Shown piece after piece: positions 1 to 7,221 of a stretch of 12,922 bases of DNA. The stretch spans positions 1 to 12,922 of the forward strand of contig WLSJ01000043.1 in NCBI GenBank assembly GCA_009705865.1. Reading direction: 5' to 3'. Both the position numbers and the translations under genes were made by a program. How positions within the stretch are numbered: the first letter of the stretch is position 1; every line of letters starts with the position of its first letter. This stretch comes from Actinomycetota bacterium. GTDB taxonomy: Bacteria; Actinomycetota; Acidimicrobiia; Acidimicrobiales; Ilumatobacteraceae. The notes under the pieces were generated by a model. It had not been told where the DNA came from, ran no database searches, and was given only the letters and a program-made list of their open reading frames with translations.

Positions 1-15
1 AAGTAGTAATCACTG

Positions 16-1065
16 ATGTCAACGTCAATGAGTGTGCGAGGCGCAAGCCGGTGGTGGATTCCTGCTGCTGTTGCTGCACTCGCATGCTCATTGTTGCTTG
101 GCTTGATGATTGGGCCAGCTGGTCCAACATGGTGGCGCGTGCCGCTTGAGTTACTCAATCGTTTGCCGCTTCTTTCTGTTCACAGTGGGTTAACACCTAC
201 TGATTGGTCCATCGTGTGGCAAATACGTGCTCCGCGAGTCGTGCTTGCCGCAATTGTTGGTTCCACGTTGTCGATCGCAGGTGCCAGTTACCAAGGTGTT
301 TTTCGTAACCCATTGGTTGACCCGTATCTCTTAGGTGTTGCTGCTGGCGCAGGTCTTGGTGCAACCATTGTGATCACCATCAATCGGTCTGGCACAAGTA
401 GTTGGATTATTGACCCGTTGCCGATGATTGCATTTGGCGGCGGTTTGATTGCTGTTCTCGTGACATATCTCGTGGGTACGACAGGGAAGGGCGAACGTAG
501 TTCCACCAGTTTGGTGCTTGCTGGCGTTGCGGTGACATCGCTTGCAACGGCGGCTCAAACGTTTCTGTTGCAGCGCAACTCTGATGTTGTACGGCAGGTG
601 TATTCGTGGATTCTTGGCCGCCTCTCTAGCGCCACATGGGGTGATGTTCGTTTGGTGTTGCCGTACGTTGTGTTCTCAACAGTGGTGTTGCTGTTGCATC
701 GTCGTCTTCTTGACGTGTTGCGGGTGGGCGATGAAGAGGCCACTGCGCTTGGCGTCAATGTGTCGCGCGTTCGACTTGTTGTGGTTATCGCGGCAACTCT
801 TGGAACTGCATCAGTTGTAGCAGTGAGCGGACTCATCGGTTTCGTAGGCATCATCGTGCCGCATGCAGTGCGACTAGTTGTGGGCACTTCGTATCGGCTT
901 GTGTTACCAATTTCGTTACTGTTTGGCGCAGCTTTTTTGATACTTGCTGATATTCCTGGGCGAGTATTGGATAATCCAGCAGAAACTCCAATTGGTGTTG
1001 TGACCGCGTTTCTCGGAGCCCCATTTTTCTTGCTTATTTTGCGCACACGAAAGAATGAACGATGA
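16..1065 (+). CDS. FecCD/BtuC-family ABC importer permease
   Basis: Inner-membrane permease of a type II ABC importer; this family brings in siderophore-bound iron, heme or cobalamin using a periplasmic or lipoprotein binding protein. The 349-residue product has the usual family length and about ten hydrophobic segments. Family hallmarks seen are RAPRVVLAAIVG (71-82), GASYQGVFRNPLVDPYLLG (89-107), YSWILGRL (196-203), GLIGFVGIIVPHAVRL (272-287), which lies around the ATPase-coupling region, and PIGVVTAFLGAPFFLLIL (325-342). The ATG at 16 is taken as start; a second in-frame ATG at 28 would remove four residues and is equally possible. The bases before it (4-9) read TAG TAA in one frame and may end an upstream gene, perhaps the binding protein. 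Its stop overlaps the ATPase start, so the two are translationally coupled. Family assignment is firm; the substrate cannot be read from the sequence. Confidence 0.93.
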   Translation: MSTSMSVRGASRWWIPAAVAALACSLLLGLMIGPAGPTWWRVPLELLNRLPLLSVHSGLTPTDWSIVWQIRAPRVVLAAIVGSTLSIAGASYQGVFRNPLVDPYLLGVAAGAGLGATIVITINRSGTSSWIIDPLPMIAFGGGLIAVLVTYLVGTTGKGERSSTSLVLAGVAVTSLATAAQTFLLQRNSDVVRQVYSWILGRLSSATWGDVRLVLPYVVFSTVVLLLHRRLLDVLRVGDEEATALGVNVSRVRLVVVIAATLGTASVVAVSGLIGFVGIIVPHAVRLVVGTSYRLVLPISLLFGAAFLILADIPGRVLDNPAETPIGVVTAFLGAPFFLLILRTRKNER

Positions 1066-1844
1066 CATCTCTTGCTTTTGACCACGTCACAGTTGAGTAT
1101 GCAAAACGCACCGCTGTAGCTGCCTTTACTGACACCGTGAAACCAGGTGAATGGTTGTGCATCATTGGGCCAAACGGTGCTGGTAAGTCGTCATTGTTGC
1201 GCGCCATTGCTGGTGTCGTGCCACATGCCGGAAAAATTCTGGTTGACGGTTCACCACTGACAGCGCGCTCTTCTCGTCGCCGTGCACAACTCATTGCATA
1301 TGTACCGCAAATGCCTGTGTTGCCGTCAGGTATGACAGGAGCAGAATATGTGTTGCTCGGTCGTAACCCATTTGTTACTCACTTTGGTCGCGAATCAGAA
1401 CTTGATCATTCAATGGTTGATGATGTCATTGATCGGCTTGATTTGGCCGACCTTGCAACGCGAGATGTTGACACGTTGTCTGGTGGAGAGCGCCAGCGTT
1501 TAGTAATTGCTCGCGCCATTGCGCAAGAAGCACCTATTTTGCTGCTTGATGAACCAACGGCAGCGCTTGATATCGGACATCAACAACAGGCATTGGAATT
1601 GGTCGACAAATTGCGTCGTGAACACGGCCTCACCGTTGTCTCTGCAATGCATGACCTCACGCTGGCGGGCATCTATTCCGATCGGTTGATACTGATGCAC
1701 GCGGGTCATGTTGTGGCACAAGGTCCGGCCCAAGATGTTCTTCGGCCTGAGACTTTGGGTGAGTTTTACGGAGTCTCCGTGCGTGTGCATCGAGAAGACG
1801 ATGGCACCATCATCGTTGTTCCAAACCGCACCACTTCGTTCTGA
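1062..1844 (+). CDS. FecE/BtuD-family ABC importer ATP-binding protein
   Basis: Cytoplasmic ATPase that powers the permease encoded just upstream. All nucleotide-binding motifs are intact in 260 residues: Walker A GPNGAGKS (36-43), Q-loop Gln83 in YVPQ, signature LSGGERQR (139-146), Walker B ILLLDEP (159-165) and the switch histidine His197 in AMHDLTLA. The segment PSGMTGAEYVLLGRNPF (88-104) is typical of siderophore/cobalamin importers rather than amino-acid or sugar importers. The start codon overlaps the permease stop in an ATGA arrangement, which fixes the start and implies a single transcript. The C-terminal part (about 225-256) is the usual short tail with LGEFYGVSV. The binding protein would be expected upstream of the window. 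Whether the cargo is iron chelate, heme or vitamin B12 is undecided. Confidence 0.95.
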   Translation: MTSLAFDHVTVEYAKRTAVAAFTDTVKPGEWLCIIGPNGAGKSSLLRAIAGVVPHAGKILVDGSPLTARSSRRRAQLIAYVPQMPVLPSGMTGAEYVLLGRNPFVTHFGRESELDHSMVDDVIDRLDLADLATRDVDTLSGGERQRLVIARAIAQEAPILLLDEPTAALDIGHQQQALELVDKLRREHGLTVVSAMHDLTLAGIYSDRLILMHAGHVVAQGPAQDVLRPETLGEFYGVSVRVHREDDGTIIVVPNRTTSF

Positions 1845-1880
1845 TTGAGACGCAAACCGTTGCCGTAGTACGGTCGTAAT

Positions 1881-2546
1881 GTGCCTCGCCCTCTAGATCC
1901 GCGTCTCCTTGACTCATGCGTTGAAGGTGTCGCGGCCACACACCAACGTCTCTTAGAAATAGTTGACTCGTTGTCTGCCGAGCAATTTGCAGCACCGTCG
2001 TCATTGCCGGGGTGGAACAGAACAACTCTCGTTGGACACCTCACGATGAATGCACGTAGTTATGTGCATCTACTTGCTTGTGCAGGCAGGGGAGAACAAG
2101 GCGACCAATACCCAGGTGGGGTTGAAGCCCGCAACGCTGGAATTGATGAAACATCGCAGTGGAGCCCCGAACAGGCAACCAAAGAACTTCGCAAAGCTGT
2201 GTACATGTTGGAAGGTGCATGGGCTGGTGCAACAAATGACATGTGGAATGGAACTGGAACGGTTGTTTCAGGGTCTGTAATAGCAATGCATGATCTCCCA
2301 TTTCTTCGCTGGCGAGAGTGCGTCATTCATCTCACTGATCTTGATGTTGAGATTGGCTACGACGAATGGCCTGATTTGTATGTACGACTCGAACTAGAGC
2401 GCCAGAAAATGGCATGGGCGGCAAGCCATCCGATGGGACTTACGCAAATCCCACAAGCCGCGTTGAAACTAAATGAGAAGCACCGTCTTGCATGGTTGCT
2501 ACAACGTGCAGACGTTGAGGGCTTACCAAAAGGCCCAGGTTTATGA
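1881..2546 (+). CDS. DinB/MDMPI-like putative metal-dependent enzyme (maleylpyruvate isomerase family)
   Basis: A 221-residue cytoplasmic protein resembling the N-terminal domain of mycothiol-dependent maleylpyruvate isomerase, a four-helix DinB-fold metalloenzyme common in actinobacteria. The predicted triad is visible: His53 in LVGHL, and Glu146 and His150 in WRECVIHLTDLD. This matches the family's H...E-x3-H zinc arrangement in spacing and order. SLPGWNRTTLVGHL (41-54) is the standard start of helix two. The only plausible start is GTG at 1881: an in-frame TAG lies at 1866-1868, and the overlapping ATG at 1879 runs into a stop after five codons. No clear Shine-Dalgarno motif is seen. Its last four bases overlap the ATG of the copper protein gene. 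The real substrate is unknown; members act in aromatic-acid degradation or in thiol-dependent detoxification, and many are uncharacterised. Confidence 0.8.
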   Translation: MPRPLDPRLLDSCVEGVAATHQRLLEIVDSLSAEQFAAPSSLPGWNRTTLVGHLTMNARSYVHLLACAGRGEQGDQYPGGVEARNAGIDETSQWSPEQATKELRKAVYMLEGAWAGATNDMWNGTGTVVSGSVIAMHDLPFLRWRECVIHLTDLDVEIGYDEWPDLYVRLELERQKMAWAASHPMGLTQIPQAALKLNEKHRLAWLLQRADVEGLPKGPGL

Positions 2547-4159
2547 CACGTCGGTCTTTTCGGCGCACATTGGGAGCCGCAGCGGCATCTATAGCAATTG
2601 CAGTTGCTTTCATTCCGGGCATCGCAAGTGCTCATGCGGTTCTAGATTCGTCTAGTCCATCGGCGTCTGAACTTCTGGCGTCATCACCGAAAGAAATCCG
2701 CTTAGATTTTGATGAACAAGTGGAAGCCACATTGGGTGATATTCGTGTGTATGACTCTGAACAACATGAAGTCTCTATCGAAAAAACAGTGCGGTCTTCG
2801 TCTGACCTATCAATAGTCACTGCAGCCGTTCCGAAACTGGACAATGGCGTCTACGTAGTGGTCTGGCGCGTGGTCAGCGCAGATGGTCATCCGGTTTCTG
2901 GAGCGTTCCCCTTTGAAATTGGTACGCAATCAACAGGAACTAGTGCTGCATTGTTAGAGAAAGTTCTGAATGGGACAGAGACTTCTTCAACTCTCAGAAA
3001 TCCCATGTCAACACTTCGGTTGCTTGGCTTTCTCGGGTTAATCCTTCTCATTGGTTGCGTGTCGCTGTTGTGGTGTTCACCTTTGTTAGGAAATTCGCGC
3101 GTGCGCAAAGTATTGCGGTATTCCTCCGTGTTTATTGCAGTTTCATCATTAGGCCTGCTGTTAATGCAAGGCCCGTATACAGCGGGTAAATCTTGGGGCG
3201 CATTGTTTGATTCGGCCATCATCGGTGATGTACTGCAGACTCGTCTTGGGTTCGCTTTGTTCATACGCTCCATGTGTGCGGTTGCGTGGGGAATCATTGC
3301 GCTCACTGCCACATCGTCAGTGAGCCGCCGTTGGCGAATCGGAACTGTGATCACTACAGTCCTCACGATTGCAACGTTTGCCGGAAGCGGCCACCAAAGC
3401 GCGGGCACATTGCCGGCTCTTTTTGTCCCACTCGACATGATCCATCTGGCTGGCATTTCAACCTGGGTCGGTGCGCTACTTGTCCTTGCTTTTATCTCTC
3501 GAGTCAATGATGTAGAAAACGAAGCTAAGAGATTTTCTCGAATGGCAACATGGTCGATGCCATTGGTTGTTGTAACCGGTGTTGTGCAGGGACTTCATTT
3601 AATGGGTGGCATTAGCACTATCACCCAGTCGAATTTTGGCAAGTTGTTGTTGCTGAAGACCATTCTGGTTGGTGCTGTCGTTCTCCTTGGCGCTAAAGCT
3701 CGTGCTCAATTGCGTACAGGTGGTTTTCCGTCTATCGCAAAGGTCATTAGATGGGAATCAACTTTGGTTGTCCTGGTTCTTGCTGTCACTTCATTAATGG
3801 TGGCGCAGTCACCAAATTCAACGGCACGTGCTTCTATTTCGTTTAGTGCCACCAAGGTGCAGAACGGCATTGTGGCGGAACTATCGGTGGTTCCCGCCGT
3901 TGTCGGTACCGCAGAAGTGCACGTCATTCTCTCGCCGCCAGGTGGATCATTGTCGCCAGTCAAAGACGTAACTGTGCAATTTGATTTACCATCGCGAAAC
4001 ATTCCGCCAATCCCCGTAAACATGACGGAGATAGGTCCAAATCACTGGGTCGGCATTGTGCAGTTTCCGTATTCAGGTGAGTGGACCATGAAAGCGCGAG
4101 TATCGCCGGCTCCGAACCAGACTCTCTTGTTTACGACAGACGTAACAGTGCAAGGCTAG
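2543..4159 (+). CDS. CopC-CopD fusion copper protein with C-terminal YtkA/FixH-like domain
   Basis: A 538-residue membrane protein for copper binding and probably copper transfer across the membrane. Residues 1-30 form a signal peptide with a twin-arginine-like start (TRRSFRR) ending ASA. Cleavage there would expose His31 as the mature N terminus, as in CopC, where the N-terminal His forms part of a Cu(II) site. The other expected ligands follow as Asp114 and His116 in SADGHPVSG, 84 and 86 in mature numbering. Residues about 155-425 are a CopD-type multi-span region with His284 and with His301 in the DMIHLAGISTWVGAL motif. Residues about 430-538 form a beta-rich outer domain resembling YtkA/FixH. 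The start overlaps the preceding stop (ATGA). Its stop codon shares the palindrome CTAG with the stop of the convergent acetyltransferase. Import versus resistance cannot be decided; no copper regulator is visible. Confidence 0.88.
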   Translation: MTRRSFRRTLGAAAASIAIAVAFIPGIASAHAVLDSSSPSASELLASSPKEIRLDFDEQVEATLGDIRVYDSEQHEVSIEKTVRSSSDLSIVTAAVPKLDNGVYVVVWRVVSADGHPVSGAFPFEIGTQSTGTSAALLEKVLNGTETSSTLRNPMSTLRLLGFLGLILLIGCVSLLWCSPLLGNSRVRKVLRYSSVFIAVSSLGLLLMQGPYTAGKSWGALFDSAIIGDVLQTRLGFALFIRSMCAVAWGIIALTATSSVSRRWRIGTVITTVLTIATFAGSGHQSAGTLPALFVPLDMIHLAGISTWVGALLVLAFISRVNDVENEAKRFSRMATWSMPLVVVTGVVQGLHLMGGISTITQSNFGKLLLLKTILVGAVVLLGAKARAQLRTGGFPSIAKVIRWESTLVVLVLAVTSLMVAQSPNSTARASISFSATKVQNGIVAELSVVPAVVGTAEVHVILSPPGGSLSPVKDVTVQFDLPSRNIPPIPVNMTEIGPNHWVGIVQFPYSGEWTMKARVSPAPNQTLLFTTDVTVQG

Positions 4160-4599
4160 AGCGTTCGCACAACAATGTGGTGTGGCATTGCAGTAGGGCC
4201 ATCAATGAATCCGTCGCCAGTTGAGACAAAACCAAGGCGCTCATAAAACCCCATTGCACTGTCGCGTGCTCGAGCCCAGGCAACAGAAGCCTGGTGTTCA
4301 TTGGCTAACGCAATACCAGCATCAATCAGTAATGCTCCAAGACCTGCACCTTGCAATTGTTCTGCCACCGCCATGCCCTTGAGCTGGATTGCAGAAATGT
4401 TCGGCACCTCTGGACATTCCTTCATAAACCATGTTGATGTTGCGATAGCAGTTCCTTCGTGAATGATTCCGAAATGAACCACGTCGGGATATGAGTCTTC
4501 CGGGTAGTTGCAGTCAGTTGCAGGGGTGCCTTTACGCAGAACAGCAACACGCAATGGCATGATGTCAGCTAACTCAACACGAGATACTTCATACGTCAT
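4156..4599 (-). CDS. GNAT-family N-acetyltransferase
   Basis: A 147-residue single-domain GCN5-related acetyltransferase, normal length for the family. It transfers an acetyl group from acetyl-CoA to an amine that cannot be deduced here. The acetyl-CoA pyrophosphate loop is seen as EQLQGAGLGALLI (80-92), preceded by the beta-strand IQLKGMAV (71-78). The C-terminal motif ARDSAMGFYERLGFVSTG (111-128) is the characteristic helix and strand with the conserved Tyr119 and the FYERLGF signature. The ATG at 4599 overlaps the stop of the upstream oxidoreductase (bases 4596-4599), so the pair is translationally coupled and probably serves one process or at least one transcript. The gene converges on the CopC-CopD gene with four shared bases and no terminator space. 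Substrate unknown. Confidence 0.9.
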   Translation of the reverse strand: MTYEVSRVELADIMPLRVAVLRKGTPATDCNYPEDSYPDVVHFGIIHEGTAIATSTWFMKECPEVPNISAIQLKGMAVAEQLQGAGLGALLIDAGIALANEHQASVAWARARDSAMGFYERLGFVSTGDGFIDGPTAMPHHIVVRTL

Positions 4600-5645
4600 G
4601 GCTGTACAGAGGCAACATGTACAGAGTTGCCGTTGTCTCGAGCACTGCGATACATCGCTTCAACAATGCGATGCGCTTCTAATGCGATAGAAAAATCAGG
4701 GAAGCCCGGTGTGCCATCAACTGCGGCTTTAACGAACGCGCCATCAGGGTTTGCGTCACCAATTGCCAATGGCGCGGTCTTTTCTAAAAGTTCGGTCCCT
4801 TCTAACGACCCTGTGGTTCCGTCGGCATTGCTCCACGTAACCGGCCCAAACCAATCGTCACCTGCAATCACAACAGTTCTATTCTCGCAAAATACTTCAA
4901 CGTTGCGCAGGCTGGGGCGTGACAAGTTGTCGTGCCAAATAGTTGTCAATGTTCCGGCCGCACCGTTTGCAAAACCAATTGAAGCTGCAACGACATCTTC
5001 AATTCCCTCAATGCCATGACGATACGTTGCGCGAGCGCTGACGGACTCAACGTCACCAATGAGAAAGCGCAACATGTCAACGTCATGGATGCTGTGTTCC
5101 AATAATGTGCCAGCACCAGCTTTCGTAACATCTCCGCGCCATGTTGATTTGTAGTGCCCTTGCACGGGAATGAATTGATCATCGCGAAACACCACTGCCA
5201 TGGGCGCGCCAGCTGCCGGATCTGAAATGAGTTCTTTAGCCCACAGATACGCGGGGGACCGGCGAAGGATTAAGCCGCATTGATGAGTCAATGCGCTTTC
5301 AGTAGCAGCTGCATGCATGTCACTTGCTTCACGCAGGCCGACGCTGAGAGGTTTTTCGCAGAAGAATGGTTTCGCGGCTGCAATGCATTTCTCAACAAGT
5401 GTTTGATGCTCGCTTGTCCATGTGCAGATGTAGACCATGTCGCTTGATGCAATAACTTCATCTGCCGATGCCATAACGGTACTTCCTGAAGCCTGAGCAA
5501 AAGTAGCGGCGCGTTCTGAATCAATATCGAAACATCCGCCACGAGTCAGCGGTACTCCACTGATCTTCAGCATCTTTGAATGAAAGGTAGCGATATGGCC
5601 AGTCCCAACAAAGCCAACAACGGGTGGGGTTTTGTCGTGGCTCAC
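4596..5645 (-). CDS. Gfo/Idh/MocA-family NAD(P)-dependent oxidoreductase
   Basis: A 349-residue cytoplasmic dehydrogenase of the Gfo/Idh/MocA family, which oxidises or reduces hydroxyl groups of sugars, inositols and related compounds. The N-terminal Rossmann fold carries GFVGTGHIA (11-19). The family hallmark EKPL is at 97-100, with Lys98 as the usual catalytic lysine. The C-terminal alpha/beta domain contains GAGTLLEHSIHDVDMLRFLIG (177-197), with His184 and Asp188-type active-site positions. The start is GTG at 5645; the next Met (residue 25) would remove the nucleotide-binding loop. AGAG about eight bases upstream is a weak ribosome site. The gene is first in a two-gene unit with the GNAT acetyltransferase and is divergent from the secreted-protein gene. 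The sugar substrate is not predictable; nothing in the unit names a pathway. Confidence 0.93.
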   Translation of the reverse strand: MSHDKTPPVVGFVGTGHIATFHSKMLKISGVPLTRGGCFDIDSERAATFAQASGSTVMASADEVIASSDMVYICTWTSEHQTLVEKCIAAAKPFFCEKPLSVGLREASDMHAAATESALTHQCGLILRRSPAYLWAKELISDPAAGAPMAVVFRDDQFIPVQGHYKSTWRGDVTKAGAGTLLEHSIHDVDMLRFLIGDVESVSARATYRHGIEGIEDVVAASIGFANGAAGTLTTIWHDNLSRPSLRNVEVFCENRTVVIAGDDWFGPVTWSNADGTTGSLEGTELLEKTAPLAIGDANPDGAFVKAAVDGTPGFPDFSIALEAHRIVEAMYRSARDNGNSVHVASVQP

Positions 5646-5699
5646 GAGTCGTACTCTAGTTGCAATCTGCTACTGAGAAAAGTTTGTAACATCGTTTCA
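5646..5699. promoter_or_regulatory. Divergent promoter spacer
   Basis: The 54 bases between the divergent oxidoreductase and secreted-protein starts must hold promoters for both. On the plus strand TTGCAA (5660-5665) and TGTAAC (5685-5690) are poor -35/-10 candidates, 19 bases apart, each matching four of six consensus bases. I see no operator-like inverted repeat and no strong Shine-Dalgarno motif. The inference rests on gene geometry, not on motif strength. Confidence 0.35.
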
Positions 5700-7166
5700 A
5701 TGTTGAAGAGGCTTGTACTTGTTATCGCCCTGTCTGTTCCAGTGACATCTATGGTGTCAGCATCAACCAGTCACGCTGCTGATGCAATTCCCGAGTACAC
5801 CGAACTCTTGCGAGACTGCAGCGTGGCTGTTACCGGCGAGCCGTGTTATGTGACTGAAGCTGGAAGGGATGATCTAAATGTCGCAACGTTTCCTGAATGT
5901 GTGGGGGCAGTAACAAATTATTGCTACATCGCAACCGTTGATGATCAACCCGCGCCGTCATCATTAAAATTTGTTGTTCGTTTGACCTCATGGAAAACGC
6001 ATGACCCCACAGAGAAGAATGCACAATACGGTTTCAATATCAACGCTTTTTACGTTCCACCTTCTCGTACCTTCGAAACGTTTAGTTATTTTGACTGGGG
6101 AAGAAAACCTCAAGATCAAAGTGCCACGGGTGGGTTGGTGGACTTGTCCGCGATTCTGTTGAAGACATCGAAGATCAAGGTTGAGATCAGATACAAGACA
6201 TCAAAAATGCCTCAGTACAGTGTTGTCGTTGCTGACCAAGGGAAAATGGATTTTTCATTGTCTGGTCAAGATTTGGTCACCGTGATTGAAGGCCACCCAG
6301 CTCGGGTTGCGTTGGAATCAGATGCGCAACACATCAACTTCGATACTGAAAAGAGCGACGACACATCTCTTCTCTGGACTAATCGATGTGGCATACCGAG
6401 TATGCAATTCGTTGTCTGCAATGTCACAACGGCAGAGTCGGCTCCACTGGTGTTTTACGCTCGGTCAAGTACTTTTGTGAACTCACCAGCTGCAGATGTG
6501 CCAGGACCCATCTGGGTGTCAACCAATGCCACCTATTTCCACTTTCCCAGTCTCAGCAATAGACAACTTGAGATCAAGACGACCGCGCCGCATTTTTTAC
6601 CAGACGGCACGACTCTCAATACCGGTAGTTTTACGGCATTTCTTCCCAACAAACTTCTTGAACAATGGGGAATTACTAAAACGGAAGCTGGCCTGAACAG
6701 CTCACTTGCTGCTTCAATCAAGAAGGCAGATGTCGAAACAGTTGTTGAGCGTTCTTTTGTGATCAGCGATCTGGGTGCAACGATTGTGTTTCCGTCAATT
6801 GGTTATTCATCGCCAGTAGTGAAAGTCACTGCGGTCACGGGCAATGGTTCACAAAGCGCAAACCAGGTGTATTCACAGTTGCTCGCTGGCGCAAAGGTGG
6901 GTAGCAATACAGTTACTACCACTACGGTCCCTGCGGCCAACTCTTCAAGCAAGACCGTAAAGAAAGGTTCGAGCACGTTTCTGGTTGCTCTGATTAAGAC
7001 GGTAGGCAAGGGTTTCCCCACTTGGAAAGCCACCGGATTATGCAAAATCAGACTGGGAAAGCTAGTTGCTCCGACCAAAGCTGCAACATGCACACTGACG
7101 TTGACTCAAGCGAAGTACAAAACAACACCTAAACGGACGAAAAAGATAACCGTAAAAGTGAAGTAG
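5700..7166 (+). CDS. Secreted protein of unknown function with Thr/Ser linker and Lys-rich C-terminal beta domain
   Basis: I do not recognise a family for the main body. The start chosen is ATG at 5700, giving 488 residues. The longest open frame begins at 5580, but that would place 40 non-signal residues over the divergent gene's start, whereas the start at 5700 gives a textbook Sec signal peptide (MLKRLVLVIALSVPV..., cleavage likely after about residue 26, SHA). Eight cysteines occur in near pairs (40, 49, 67, 75; 230, 240; 448, 464), as in exported disulfide proteins. Residues 30-400 look beta-rich and soluble. A Thr/Val/Ser/Asn-rich linker (about 401-425) leads to a short, very basic domain (425-488) with LCKI and ATCTLTLTQAKY motifs. 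This resembles Ig-like repeat ends common in actinobacterial surface proteins. No sortase motif or C-terminal membrane anchor is seen. Two TAG stops in a row (7164-7169) end the gene. Role unknown, perhaps cell-surface or extracellular binding. Confidence 0.75.
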   Translation: MLKRLVLVIALSVPVTSMVSASTSHAADAIPEYTELLRDCSVAVTGEPCYVTEAGRDDLNVATFPECVGAVTNYCYIATVDDQPAPSSLKFVVRLTSWKTHDPTEKNAQYGFNINAFYVPPSRTFETFSYFDWGRKPQDQSATGGLVDLSAILLKTSKIKVEIRYKTSKMPQYSVVVADQGKMDFSLSGQDLVTVIEGHPARVALESDAQHINFDTEKSDDTSLLWTNRCGIPSMQFVVCNVTTAESAPLVFYARSSTFVNSPAADVPGPIWVSTNATYFHFPSLSNRQLEIKTTAPHFLPDGTTLNTGSFTAFLPNKLLEQWGITKTEAGLNSSLAASIKKADVETVVERSFVISDLGATIVFPSIGYSSPVVKVTAVTGNGSQSANQVYSQLLAGAKVGSNTVTTTTVPAANSSSKTVKKGSSTFLVALIKTVGKGFPTWKATGLCKIRLGKLVAPTKAATCTLTLTQAKYKTTPKRTKKITVKVK

Positions 7167-7202
7167 TAGTCCCAGCGACACCTACCGATAGAGATACATT
7201 GC

Positions 7203-7221
7203 AAGTAACTACTAGTTACTT
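7203..7221. promoter_or_regulatory. Perfect 19-bp palindrome (candidate operator) touching the Nramp start codon
   Basis: The bases read AAGTAACTA-C-TAGTTACTT: two perfect 9-base arms around one central base, with the last arm ending directly before the ATG at 7222. The 9-1-9 layout equals that of DtxR/IdeR-type operators, metal sensors that often control metal transporters, although the bases differ from the DtxR consensus. If transcribed it could instead form a hairpin (7-base stem, 5-base loop) hiding the start region. A weak -10-like TACATT lies at 7195-7200, which would put transcription start inside the palindrome. No Shine-Dalgarno motif is present, which fits a leaderless or near-leaderless message. 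The symmetry is direct observation; the regulator is inference. Confidence 0.6.

Noticed and set aside
555..1085. 176-codon minus-strand open frame opposite the permease
   Set aside because: Rich in Arg, Thr and Ser as expected from the reverse of a hydrophobic membrane gene; no domain and no start signal.
1853..1875. Possible small hairpin ACCGT...ACGGT between the ABC ATPase and the DinB-like gene
   Set aside because: Only five paired bases and no following T-run, so it does not qualify as a terminator.
2887..3507. 206-codon open frame on the minus strand inside the CopC-CopD gene
   Set aside because: It lies fully opposite a well-supported membrane protein gene; its translation has no recognisable domain and a shadow-like composition.
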